From positions 1,860,001 through 1,924,000 of the forward strand of contig NZ_CP027786.1 in the NCBI RefSeq assembly GCF_003795145.1: 64,000 bases of DNA. The letters are read 5' to 3'. The stretch comes from Tetragenococcus koreensis (GTDB lineage: Bacteria; Bacillota; Bacilli; Lactobacillales; Enterococcaceae). The notes under the pieces are model-generated. The model did no database searches. It worked only from the letters and a program-made list of their open reading frames with translations, and was not told the origin of the DNA. Below, piece by piece: positions 35,565-44,191 of the stretch (its first letter is position 1; every line of letters begins with the position of its first letter). The position numbers were made by a program, and so were the translations under genes.

Positions 35565-37544
35565 CTATTCTTCCCCCTGCTGTTGTTTTTCTTCTGAGAT
35601 AACTTGAACATATGATTCATTTGATTTGAATGGTTTAAACGCACGGCCACCGCCAGTATAAAATTTATTGAAAAATTCGAGGTATTGCAAACGAATACCG
35701 TGTACATAAGCACTCAAATAACTCAAGAAAATGTTTAAGCCGTGTAAACCAATAAATAGAACAATTCCGATCGTAAACCTAGCTGGCGTTGGCAAATAGC
35801 TTAGAATCAAATTAAAAGCCGCGCCAATACTACCACCAGCAACACCTAAGGCCATCAGACGTGTATAGCTGATCAGATCACTTAAATAGTTCGTTAGATC
35901 CATAATTGAATACAACCCAGATCCTATTTTGCCGACAAGTGTGTTACCGTCAAAACTACCACCGATCACGATCATTACTAAACTAATACTTAAGCAAACA
36001 ATTCCGACAGTCTGTAAGGCTGTTTCAGGAACCAATACCATTCCCGCTGCAATCATGGCAACACTTATCAAAAAGAACATCCATGATCCAGCTTGAAATA
36101 AAGCTTTTATTTTTTCATTCTCACGTCGCCATAAGAGGTAAAATTTCAACCCTAGACCAAACATGATTTGAATAAAACCAAAAGCTACCGACATGACCAG
36201 AATCTCTGTAATATCTGAGTCTGTTGATAATAATTGGAAAGAAAACTGCTTTCCAAAAATATTCCCATAAACTAAGCCCCACATCATAGTTGGTACAGCA
36301 CCAATTTGAAACATATTGATGTTTTGCTTCATGCCAGGTTTAAAGTGTAAAAAGCGTTTTGCTAGTGCAGCGGCTACAAATAAAAGTAGACCATAACCAA
36401 AGTCTGCGACCATTAACCCGAATGCCAAAGCATAAAATGGCATCATAAAGGGGGTAGGATCTAACTCCCAATATTGCGGCAAACTGTACATTTCTACTAA
36501 ACCTTCAAACGGTTTGACAAGCTTATGATTTTTTAATAAAACTGGTGTATCACTGTATTCTTCTTCTTTTACTTCAGTGAACTCCAAGAAATAGTCTTCT
36601 CCAACAGCTTGACGAATCCGTTTGTCTAATTGCTCTGTTTGTTTTGTTGGCACCCAACCAGATAAATCCATCGTATAATCGGATTGCAATAAATACTGGT
36701 TAGATCTAACACGCACAAGTAAACTATCTAAATACTCCGCAACTAAGCCTAGGCTTTCATAATTATCCTTTTGGGCTTTTAAGTACGCTTTGATCGATTT
36801 TTCTTCTTCTGCTAATTTCTGTGATTTTTCTTTGACTTGTTTTAAATCTTCGGCTGGTTTATTTTCGTGTGGGTAATCATATTCTTGAAAACCAGCTGCA
36901 CGTAGTATATCTTGTGCCTCCTCACGCTTTTCTTTTAGAAAAAGAACAAGAAGATAAGATGTCGTTGATGTTTGATGGATTGTTTCAAGATAAGAATTTT
37001 GTAGTTGCCCCATTTCCTCTTTCAAATGTTTAAGTTCAGGGTTGGGAACTGTGCCTAACAATCCTCGGGTCTCTTTAAATGTTTTTAAAATAGCAGGCTT
37101 TTCTTCAAAGTACTGCCATTTATTCAGTTCGTCTTCTTGAGCAGATAGCTCTTGTCTTTCTTGTTCAATTGTACGTAACCGTTTATCTTGTTTTCTTAAA
37201 TCAGAGTAAACTTTCTGCCAATCAAATGTGTGGGCATGTTCTGAAAGTTCCCTGAGCGTATAATGGCGTAATGGCTGCCGCAGTGCTTGGATCATACCAG
37301 GCTTTTCTACGTATTGGTCCAAAAAGCTGCGTGCCCACGAAACGTTACCGATTTGATTTTCAACTTTATCTGTTTCAGGGTGCTCTTCCATCTGGCTAAA
37401 AAAAGAACTTGCTTCTTTGTTAAATTTATCAGCTGAAAAAAGCTCTATTTGCTGGAAATCTTGCAATTGTTCCATTACGGCATCTTGATCATTGTAAAAA
37501 GTGATCAAATTGAATCTTTGCATTTGTTCAATTGCCATATTCAT
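35565..37544 (-). CDS. ntpI: V-type ATPase subunit I (a-type)
   Basis: Stator membrane subunit carrying the ion half-channels, 659 aa (E. hirae about 664). The N-terminal cytoplasmic half (about 1-330) has two coiled-coil arms. The C-terminal half has about eight membrane segments, including MADFGYGLLLF and the essential-arginine helix YTRLMALGVAGGSIG. Its ATG lies inside the end of ntpF; the second ATG (37538) is an alternative start. Confidence 0.95.
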   Translation of the reverse strand: MNMAIEQMQRFNLITFYNDQDAVMEQLQDFQQIELFSADKFNKEASSFFSQMEEHPETDKVENQIGNVSWARSFLDQYVEKPGMIQALRQPLRHYTLRELSEHAHTFDWQKVYSDLRKQDKRLRTIEQERQELSAQEDELNKWQYFEEKPAILKTFKETRGLLGTVPNPELKHLKEEMGQLQNSYLETIHQTSTTSYLLVLFLKEKREEAQDILRAAGFQEYDYPHENKPAEDLKQVKEKSQKLAEEEKSIKAYLKAQKDNYESLGLVAEYLDSLLVRVRSNQYLLQSDYTMDLSGWVPTKQTEQLDKRIRQAVGEDYFLEFTEVKEEEYSDTPVLLKNHKLVKPFEGLVEMYSLPQYWELDPTPFMMPFYALAFGLMVADFGYGLLLFVAAALAKRFLHFKPGMKQNINMFQIGAVPTMMWGLVYGNIFGKQFSFQLLSTDSDITEILVMSVAFGFIQIMFGLGLKFYLLWRRENEKIKALFQAGSWMFFLISVAMIAAGMVLVPETALQTVGIVCLSISLVMIVIGGSFDGNTLVGKIGSGLYSIMDLTNYLSDLISYTRLMALGVAGGSIGAAFNLILSYLPTPARFTIGIVLFIGLHGLNIFLSYLSAYVHGIRLQYLEFFNKFYTGGGRAFKPFKSNESYVQVISEEKQQQGEE

Positions 37545-37851
37545 TCACAACCTTATTTATAATGATGCCAAGCGCCTTTTCACGCATTTCTGGTGAAATC
37601 GTCTGTAATTGTTCGACGTCTTTTTGCGTTTGGTCAAATAACGGTTCTTTAATGCTGCGGAATTCTTCATCGAACTTTTCACGAATTTCTTGTTTACGCT
37701 TTTCTTCGTTTTCATCTTGTTCTTCTTGAAAACGAGCGATTCTTTTATCGCTTTCTTGTTGGTCCTTACGTGCTTGTTCTTTTACTTCATTAAGCATTTC
37801 ATCCGCCTGCTCTTCTGCTTTAGCTAATTGCTGAATCGCATCAACACTCAT
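37528..37851 (-). CDS. ntpF: V-type ATPase subunit F/H-type stalk (NtpF)
   Basis: First gene of the operon, 107 aa, almost entirely a charged coiled coil (about 5-85), as expected for the peripheral-stalk partner of NtpE. AAGGAG lies upstream of the ATG. It overlaps ntpI by 17 bases. A hairpin with a T-run lies 40 bases upstream and no clear promoter fits between. Confidence 0.88.
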   Translation of the reverse strand: MSVDAIQQLAKAEEQADEMLNEVKEQARKDQQESDKRIARFQEEQDENEEKRKQEIREKFDEEFRSIKEPLFDQTQKDVEQLQTISPEMREKALGIIINKVVNEYGN

Positions 37852-37886
37852 TTGTCACACTCCTTTTTTTGGTTTTGGCAAAGCCC

Positions 37887-37916
37887 TAAAAAAATCCTCT
37901 ACTTAGCTAAGAGGAT
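37887..37916 (-). terminator. terminator or attenuator before ntpF
   Basis: ATCCTCT (37894-37900) and AGAGGAT (37910-37916) form a 7-bp stem with a 9-base loop. The minus strand continues into seven T. It lies between the Rrf2 gene and ntpF, only 36 bases before the ntpF start. Confidence 0.7.
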
Positions 37917-37930
37917 AATGAAACGGTCTT

Positions 37931-38347
37931 TTATTGCATTAATTTAACCAAAGGATAACCTGCTAACTTATTTAAAAATAATTGCTCGCTCTCATTAAGT
38001 AGGATATACATATTATCTTTGACTTTTTTTGATTCGCCTGAAGATGGAAAAACATGTTCTGCTAAGTTTCGAAGTTGAACGCAAGAGTGCTTTCCTTCAA
38101 TTGCATAATAAACATCGATCATAAAAATATTTTCAATTGGTTTAGCTAATCTGAAACCGCCGCCTTTACTAGAGGTAGATGTAACCACACCGCCTAGCAC
38201 CAATTTACGTAATATTTTTTTCAGATACGAATCAGAAACGCCTAATTGTTCACTGATTCGATAACTTTTTACGGAGCTATCTCCTTCTTCTTTTGCTAAA
38301 ATAAGAAGAATACATACTGCTTCTTCCAGGCTTTTTTTTAACCTCAT
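37931..38347 (-). CDS. Rrf2-family transcription regulator
   Basis: A 138-residue Rrf2-type winged-helix protein: SLEEAVCILLILA, then the HTH KSYRISEQLGVSDSYLKKILRKL (about 28-50) and the wing GGGFRLAKPIENI. The iron-sulphur cysteines of IscR/NsrR members are not evident; only two scattered Cys remain. I start at ATG 38347, eight bases after AGGAG; the longer frame would add a hydrophobic stretch foreign to the family. It is upstream of the ntp operon on the same strand. Confidence 0.85.
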   Translation of the reverse strand: MRLKKSLEEAVCILLILAKEEGDSSVKSYRISEQLGVSDSYLKKILRKLVLGGVVTSTSSKGGGFRLAKPIENIFMIDVYYAIEGKHSCVQLRNLAEHVFPSSGESKKVKDNMYILLNESEQLFLNKLAGYPLVKLMQ

Positions 38348-38484
38348 GACCATTTCTCCTTTGAAGGACAAATAATATCCACAAATAATTGTAGCAAAAA
38401 TAAATAACATCAGCAAGGATGACGCAAGGTATTCCAATTTTTTACACACTTATGAAGATAATGTGAACTATTCATTTAAGCAAT

Positions 38485-38526
38485 AAAAAAAACGAAAGAC
38501 ATTAAAAACCTGCCTTCCGTTTTTTC
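38485..38526 (-). terminator. terminator of the mgtC-like gene
   Basis: An imperfect stem (AAAACGAAAGAC with GCCTTCCGTTTT) is flanked by A and T runs just after the stop codon of the MgtC-like gene. Confidence 0.6.
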
Positions 38527-38562
38527 CAACAAATTAGTTTTAATAAATGAATGTATAGCAAG

Positions 38563-39267
38563 TCACATACTAATTAAGTGAACACGCACCATATTTTCAT
38601 GCATCGATAAATCCTCCACCACTGTCTGATAAGATAACGTCCGCGGTAATTCTACCGTATAAACGTTAGTGTAGATTCTACTATCTCCTCTTTTTTTCAC
38701 TTCAAAATCAACGTCTTTTACATCAATGTCTTTATCTTTAAAATAATCCGCGATAAACTCTTTGGTCGTTGCCTTATGCACAAAACTAATCTCAATTTTT
38801 TTTAAGGTAGGAATATTGATCACTCGTTTTAGCACGGACAACACTAGCATTATTCCAATAAAGCCAACAATTGCAATCCGATAATTTCCCATACCAATAG
38901 CTAGCCCCAAACCAGCAACCGTCCACAATGAAGCTGCAGTCGTCAATCCACGAACTACCTGTTTGGTAACAACAATCGTTCCGGCACCTAAAAAGCCAAT
39001 ACCACTCACTACTTGTGCAATCAAACGTGCTTCATCAGCCCGGATTACACCCGCAAATTCAGGGTTGTTTTTAGCAATTTCCAATGCAGTATAGGTGATT
39101 TCTTTTTGAATCATTGCGATGAGTGCGGCTCCAATACAAACTAAAATATGTGTACGAATTCCAGCAGGTCTATTTTTAAATTCGCGGTCAAATCCGATAA
39201 ACCCTGAAAAAACAGCTGCTAATAACATACGTAAACAAATTTCATAAATTGACAAATTGCCTATCAA
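38563..39267 (-). CDS. MgtC/SapB-family membrane protein
   Basis: A 234-residue protein. The N-terminal MgtC domain has about four or five membrane helices: LLAAVFSGFIGFDREFKNRPAGIRTH, then ISGIGFLGAGTIV-like VVSGIGFLGAGTIVV and GLTTAASLWTVAGLGLAIG, all conserved signatures. A soluble C-terminal ACT-like domain (about 150-234) follows. In pathogens MgtC modulates F-type ATPase and low-Mg growth; the role here is unknown. Confidence 0.88.
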   Translation of the reverse strand: MIGNLSIYEICLRMLLAAVFSGFIGFDREFKNRPAGIRTHILVCIGAALIAMIQKEITYTALEIAKNNPEFAGVIRADEARLIAQVVSGIGFLGAGTIVVTKQVVRGLTTAASLWTVAGLGLAIGMGNYRIAIVGFIGIMLVLSVLKRVINIPTLKKIEISFVHKATTKEFIADYFKDKDIDVKDVDFEVKKRGDSRIYTNVYTVELPRTLSYQTVVEDLSMHENMVRVHLISM

Positions 39268-39289
39268 TAGAGTGTGCCTCCTTCCATTT

Positions 39290-39325
39290 AAAAAATCCGA
39301 ATGGTTTTTTTAGAATCATTCGGAT
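39290..39325 (-). terminator. terminator of the rhodanese-like gene
   Basis: ATCCGAATGG (39295-39304) pairs with the CATTCGGAT block (39317-39325), and the minus strand runs into T. It follows the rhodanese-like gene. Confidence 0.75.
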
Positions 39326-39350
39326 CAAGCTATTCATTGAAAACATAAAT

Positions 39351-39650
39351 TTATCCTTCAGTGCTTTGCCAAGCGTTCATGCCGCCTTGGATATTGACAA
39401 CATCATAATCCAAACTTACTAAGTAATCACAAGCACGGGCATTTCTTATACCGGCTTTGCTGATGACATAGTAGGTTTTATTTTTAGGTAGATTTTCAGC
39501 TTCAGTCACAAATTCACCAATTGGCAAATTAATGGCCCCGTCAATATGATTTTTTTCAAAGTCCTCTTTTTCTTGCACATCTAGGATCGTAATCGATTCA
39601 TTTCGCAATTTTTCTGCTAATTCACCCACGGTAATCGAAGGATACATCAC
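39351..39650 (-). CDS. rhodanese-like protein lacking the catalytic cysteine
   Basis: A single rhodanese domain of 99 aa: ITILDVQEKEDFEKNHIDGAI (CH2A-like entry), active-site loop YYVISKAGIRNA, and GGMNAW. In active members the loop starts with Cys; here the matching position is Ser64, so sulphurtransferase activity is doubtful. Its promoter (39681-39709) lies just beyond the gene, next to the ISLre2 insertion. Confidence 0.85.
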   Translation of the reverse strand: MMYPSITVGELAEKLRNESITILDVQEKEDFEKNHIDGAINLPIGEFVTEAENLPKNKTYYVISKAGIRNARACDYLVSLDYDVVNIQGGMNAWQSTEG

Positions 39651-39680
39651 AAACGCTCCTTATTTATTTCTTCTCTTTTG

Positions 39681-39709
39681 ATAGTAGTCGAATCTACAAA
39701 GTTTGTCAA
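39681..39709 (-). promoter_or_regulatory. promoter of the rhodanese-like gene
   Basis: On the minus strand, TTGACA (39704-39709) and TACTAT (39681-39686) are 17 bases apart. The ISLre2 target duplication starts only five bases upstream of the -35, so the promoter survived the insertion. Confidence 0.75.
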
Positions 39710-39722
39710 AAATTATACGTTT

Positions 39723-41363
39723 GTATGTGTCAAATTTTTTGAGGTTGAATAAAAAATGACCTTTGGGACAGACACTTTTTGTATTTTTTTACCTCACGTT
39801 CGTTCGGTTAGACCTCATGATATCTAACAAAAACAAGTTTTTATTAGATATAATTCGGTGTCGTTATTAATTGCTCCAATCCTTTGGCGAATTGGCCTAA
39901 AGGGGCACTTTTAGCTTTTCCTTCACCAATTTGGCCCTTAAATGCCCCTTCATGCGTTTGAAAGTTAGGCTTTTTCTGTACCCAACGTTTCATGGCTTTC
40001 CAACGCTTTTCCTGGGCGAGTACATCATTCGGTAAGGCTTCATATTGGTTCAACCAACCGTCAAATTCTTGGTTTCTTAAACTATCAATGACACGCATCA
40101 TGGCCTGCGCCCCTGTTTTTGTCCATAAACGACCTTGGCGCTTCATCCGGTAGGTCATCTTCCGATGGGTACTTTCGATTGTGCCAATACAAGCTTTGGG
40201 ATCCACGATTCCTCGGGCTTTCCGAGGTTTTAAATACGGCCAATTCCTTTGAAGATAATGATGGAGTAAGCGCAATTGTTCCAAGGATTCGGCTTCCTTT
40301 TCTTCGATCAAACTTTCCGAGGTATCTAAGACAAGCTGGACCTCTTGCCAATCATAATGTTGGATCGCCTGGATCATCCGATTTTGAAGTTGCGGGACAA
40401 AAGACAGGCGTTCTTTGATTTTCCGATGGACATGATACCGATCACGAAAGTGTTCATGACGTAAACAGCCTAAGGAAAGTTCATCAAACACAGCTTTTTC
40501 ATAGCCTGAACCTCCATCACTATTGGAAACGACAACGGTATTTGTTAGATCATAATGCGCTTGAATATAGTTCATTATTTCTTTTTGCGCTTGTTGTCGA
40601 TTGAGATGACTGACAAAGTGAGGAGCGATCATTTCCGAGCGATGCCCGACTTTCTGGCTCCCTTCACTTACTTGAAAACGATGGATTTCCAGCGACTGCT
40701 TCTTCTGACCGCCAATCTTCACTCCGTCGCCTTCTAGATATAAGTAGGGCACTTTTTTCTTAGAAATGTCCCCTCGTAACGACTTTCATGGGTACTTCGT
40801 GTCTGAACCAGTTCTCCGGTTTTGACCACCAGTTGTTGCACATTTTGATGGCTCATACGCCAAGAAGTCAAACAGTCGATCGCTTGGGAGACGTGACGGT
40901 AGACCATCGTTGTCCCCAATTGGGAAACGTTGCGTAGCACAAGAGAGCTATAACGGAGGCTCTTCCGAATACCCAGAAATTCATCCAAAGGATAACGAAT
41001 TTCATTGGCTTGATTTTTCATTCGGCGGCGAACATAGGTCACGGTGCCAAATAAGAAAGTCACCGTTCGTTCACTTTTACGGTCCACTTGAAAGCCTTCC
41101 TTTTTGCATTGGGCCGAAACCTCCGCATCGAGAATTTGGAAGGCAAGTTGTGTTATCGTCGCTAGGAGTTGGGCAAAAAAGACCATCATGGCTTTTTCTC
41201 TTGCTAAAAAATTCGTTTCCTTCTTCATTACTTCAACTAAATCTGTTACAATAGACTCCATAAGAAACCGCCTCTGTTATTAGTGCCTGTCACAGCCCAA
41301 TAACTAGAGTAACGGTTTCTTTTTTATTCGTCTAGCATTAACCTCAATAAATTTTACACTTAG
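39723..41363 (-). mobile_element. ISLre2-family insertion sequence, copy 1
   Basis: A 1,641 bp element flanked by the exact 9-bp target duplication TATACGTTT (39714-39722 and 41364-41372). Its ends, GTATGTGTCAAATTTTTTGAGG and CTAAGTGTAAAATTTATTGAGG read inward, form inverted repeats; the same ends bound the copy at 54105-59228. It inserted at the last codon of the upstream metal ATPase gene. Confidence 0.93.
39844..41261 (-). pseudogene. ISLre2 (UPF0236) transposase, frameshifted
   Basis: ISLre2-family transposase split into a 175-aa N-terminal frame and a 302-aa C-terminal frame. Alignment with the second copy shows one missing T near 40768-40771 (GGGGACATTTC here, GGGATCATTTC there); restoring it gives a 472-aa protein. 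Conserved blocks include YLYLEGDGVKIGGQKK, VVVSNSDGGSGYEKA and ACIGTIESTHRKMTYRMK. This copy is probably inactive unless frameshifting occurs. Confidence 0.9.
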
Positions 41364-43318
41364 TATACGTTTTCAGGCGCTTTCTTTTTTAAAGGGAATA
41401 ACAAACGCAAACCGTTAAATAGTACCAGCAACGTGCTCCCTTCATGAGCTAAAACCCCTAGGCCGATATCCATCTTCCCGACAATATTTAACACACTGAG
41501 TAATAAGACAACACCCATTGCAAAAATAATATTTTGCCAAATAATTTTATCTAGCTTTTTGGATAATTTATACGCATATTCAAATTTTAAAAGATCATTT
41601 TGCATAATAACCGCGTCTGCAACATCAATCGCAACGTCTGTGCCATCCCCCATAGCAAAACCTATATCAGCTTTTACTAGCGCAGGAGCGTCATTAATAC
41701 CGTCTCCTATCATGGCCGTTTTTCCATACTTATTTTGTAAAGATGTGATCGCTTCTGCTTTATTTTCCGGTAGGACATTACTATAAACGTCATCAATACC
41801 TAACGCATGAGCGACAGCTTCACCCGTTGTTTTCGCATCTCCTGTAATCATTAAAGTATTGACCTGTTGTTTTTTCAGATAAGCAATCGCCTCTGCTGCT
41901 TTTTCATCGGCTTTATCCATGAGTGCGATAAGCGCCACAGCCTCTTCATCTTCACTAAAATAAATGACGGTTTTACCTGCTGAAGCAAATTCTTTAGTTT
42001 TTGCTTGAATATCATCAGAAACATTATCAAACAAACTAGGTTTACCGATTCGATAATGTTTTCCTTCATATTCAGCAACGATTCCTTGACCAATTTCATT
42101 GGTCACGTCCATTTCAAGTGATTGTAATTCTCCATATTCCTCTAAAATCGCCGTAGCTAATGGGTGGTTCGCACTTTCTTCCATTGTAGCAATAATCTGC
42201 TGCCACTTGATTTGTTTCGCTTTATCTTTATAAAAAGAGTCAGTAACTACTGGTTTACCTTTTGTTAGTGTTCCCGTTTTATCAAAAGCCACCGCTTTAA
42301 TAGACGACAAATTGGCAAGATAAGCGCCACCCTTAAATAAAATACCTTTTTTAGCTAAATTTGAAATAGCCGATAAAGTGGCTGGTACCGCACTAACAGC
42401 AAGCGCGCAAGGCGAAGCTGTAATTAACAAAACAATTCCGCGATAAATACTCATCTCCCAACTCCAATTAAATAATACAGGCATGATTAATACGAATACA
42501 GGTACGATGAATAAAACACTTTTGACATAAATTGGTTCAATTTTTTTAATTTTTGTTGCCGCTTTTGGCAAATTATTTCGCGATTGCTCTACTAATCGTA
42601 GAATATCAGCAAACACTGTTTCTGAAGAATCTTTTGTCACTTGCATGACAAACGTCCCTTGACCATTAATGGTACTGGCAAAAACTTCCTCTTCCTCCAG
42701 CTTTTCTTTTGGCATACTTTCACCATTAATAGAAGATTCATCAATCGTCGTATGTCCCTTGATAATAAAACCGTCTGTTGCGATTTGGTCTCCAGGTAAA
42801 ACTTTCAGTTGATCGCCGACATTCACTTCTTGCACGTTAACCATCTTCGTCGAACCATCTGATTGTAGTAGACGTGCTTGAGTAGGATTCATTTGTAACA
42901 AGTTCGTGATTTCTTTTTGACTTTTTCCCTCAGCAAATTCTTCAAGAAAATGAGCCCCTGCAAAAATCAAAATCAACAAAGCACTTTCATCAAAACTTCC
43001 TATAGCCATAGCTCCTAAAACGGCTAATGTCATTAGTAGATGCACATTAGGATGAAACTTATTTTTTTCTTTTGTATCTGTTATCGTTTCGACGATACCT
43101 TCAATTATCACATGAAAGCCAGCCAAAACAACCGCAACTCCAAATAGAAAATTAGAAACTAATGTTGAAAATGGGCCAAATAATGCTAATAAATAAGCAA
43201 CGACGCCTATAAAATACATAGGGATTTCGCCAGGCAAGTGACCCGCATGTTCATGCGTGTTTGATTGATAGTCATCAGATTCATGTTCAGCCGTACGATA
43301 TGTCTTATCCATATTCAT
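41360..43318 (-). CDS. P1B-4-type heavy-metal transporting ATPase
   Basis: Metal-exporting P-type ATPase, 652 aa. The N-terminus is short and His/Glu-rich with no HMA domain. The actuator motif is SSINGESMP (about 195-203), the membrane metal site is SPC at 302-304, the phosphorylated Asp346 is in DKTGT, and the nucleotide site is NHPLATAI. GDGINDAPAL lies in the hinge and HEGST in the last helices (about 625). SPC plus HEGxT is characteristic of the P1B-4 group (cobalt, iron and related divalent metals). The last codon and stop come from the ISLre2 end: before insertion the frame would have ended one residue earlier. The gene is therefore effectively intact. Confidence 0.9.
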   Translation of the reverse strand: MNMDKTYRTAEHESDDYQSNTHEHAGHLPGEIPMYFIGVVAYLLALFGPFSTLVSNFLFGVAVVLAGFHVIIEGIVETITDTKEKNKFHPNVHLLMTLAVLGAMAIGSFDESALLILIFAGAHFLEEFAEGKSQKEITNLLQMNPTQARLLQSDGSTKMVNVQEVNVGDQLKVLPGDQIATDGFIIKGHTTIDESSINGESMPKEKLEEEEVFASTINGQGTFVMQVTKDSSETVFADILRLVEQSRNNLPKAATKIKKIEPIYVKSVLFIVPVFVLIMPVLFNWSWEMSIYRGIVLLITASPCALAVSAVPATLSAISNLAKKGILFKGGAYLANLSSIKAVAFDKTGTLTKGKPVVTDSFYKDKAKQIKWQQIIATMEESANHPLATAILEEYGELQSLEMDVTNEIGQGIVAEYEGKHYRIGKPSLFDNVSDDIQAKTKEFASAGKTVIYFSEDEEAVALIALMDKADEKAAEAIAYLKKQQVNTLMITGDAKTTGEAVAHALGIDDVYSNVLPENKAEAITSLQNKYGKTAMIGDGINDAPALVKADIGFAMGDGTDVAIDVADAVIMQNDLLKFEYAYKLSKKLDKIIWQNIIFAMGVVLLLSVLNIVGKMDIGLGVLAHEGSTLLVLFNGLRLLFPLKKKAPENVY

Positions 43319-43363
43319 GTATCTCCTTATTATTATTTATTCAAATAGTCAGCAAGCGCTTAT

Positions 43364-43419
43364 ATGAATATATAATCATTTGTTTAATTTTAGTTTACAT
43401 GAATATCCGTTCATTTGTC
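43364..43419 (-). promoter_or_regulatory. metal ATPase promoter with ArsR/CzrA-type operators
   Basis: On the minus strand, TTGACA (43414-43419) and TAAACT (about 43390-43395) are 18 bases apart. The perfect repeat ATGAATATCCGTTCAT (43399-43414) fills the spacer. A second site ATGAATATATAATCAT (43364-43379) lies downstream. Both fit TGAA-N6-TTCA, the operator class of ArsR/SmtB metal sensors (the second with one mismatch). No arsR-type gene adjoins, so the sensor is encoded elsewhere. Confidence 0.7.
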
Positions 43420-43642
43420 AAGCGAATTCCCATTGAATTCCTAAAAAACTCTTATGATGTTAGGACTTAAGTTAATACCTTTTTGTGCATAAATTATTTG
43501 GACAACCCCCCCAGTGAAGCTTTAAGTGTAAAACTGATTGAACGTAAGAAGCTTACTTATTCGTTTCTTTTTATCGTTTATAATAGAATATAAATATACG
43601 AGTTATTCACTTTCTGGAAAATAAGATTAAGGAGAGGTAGTC

Positions 43643-44128
43643 ATGATTCATGAAGTAGATAAAAATTATTTAAAACGTTGTGTAGAACTAGCTGAGATTG
43701 CACTAATGAATGGCGATGCACCATTTGGATCGATATTAGTGTCACAAGAAGGTAAAATTTTATTTGAGGATCATAATAAAATTGCCAGCGGAGATAACAC
43801 CCGCCATCCTGAATTTGAAATAGCACGATGGGCCGCAAATCATTTAAACGAAGCCGAACGCAGAGAAGCTGTCGTCTATACTTCTGGTGAACATTGCTCC
43901 ATGTGCGCTTCAGCACATGGACTTGTAGGTCTCGGATGAATCGTATATGCCAGTTCGATCGAACAGTTAAAAAAATGGAATAAAGAAATGGGAATTGAAA
44001 ATGGACGTTTAAAGGGGCTTTCGATTCAAGAAGTTATTAAGAATACTAAAGTAGACGGACCAGATGAAATTCTTTCAGAAAAAGTACGGATGTTACATTA
44101 CAGATATCACAATAAAGAAACAAAATAA
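43643..44128 (+). pseudogene. nucleoside/cytosine deaminase-family gene with one in-frame stop
   Basis: Zinc-dependent deaminase of the cytidine/guanine deaminase fold. The first 98 codons contain GDAPFGSILV, the zinc/glutamate motif HPEFEIA and the second zinc motif SGEHCSMCASAHG. Codon 99 is TGA where the family has Arg after GLG (expected LGRIVYASS). The frame then continues IVYASSIEQLKKWNKEMGIE and so on to TAA 44126-44128, giving 161 codons in all. A single CGA-to-TGA change explains the break. Read-through or a sequencing error are alternatives. AGGAGAGG precedes the ATG. Confidence 0.88.
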
Positions 44129-44130
44129 TA

Positions 44131-44172
44131 AAAAAAGATGAGATACCAATTCTATGGCTTCTCATCTTTTTT
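44131..44172. terminator. bidirectional terminator
   Basis: AAAAAAGATGAGA (44131-44143) pairs with TCTCATCTTTTTT (44160-44172). It lies between the convergent deaminase and SDR genes. Confidence 0.85.
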
Positions 44173-44191
44173 ACATTCATAATGTTTTCAA

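Noticed and set aside
40085-40418. Extra open frames inside ISLre2 copy 1
   Set aside because: All are alternative-frame reflections of the transposase, which aligns with copy 2 throughout.
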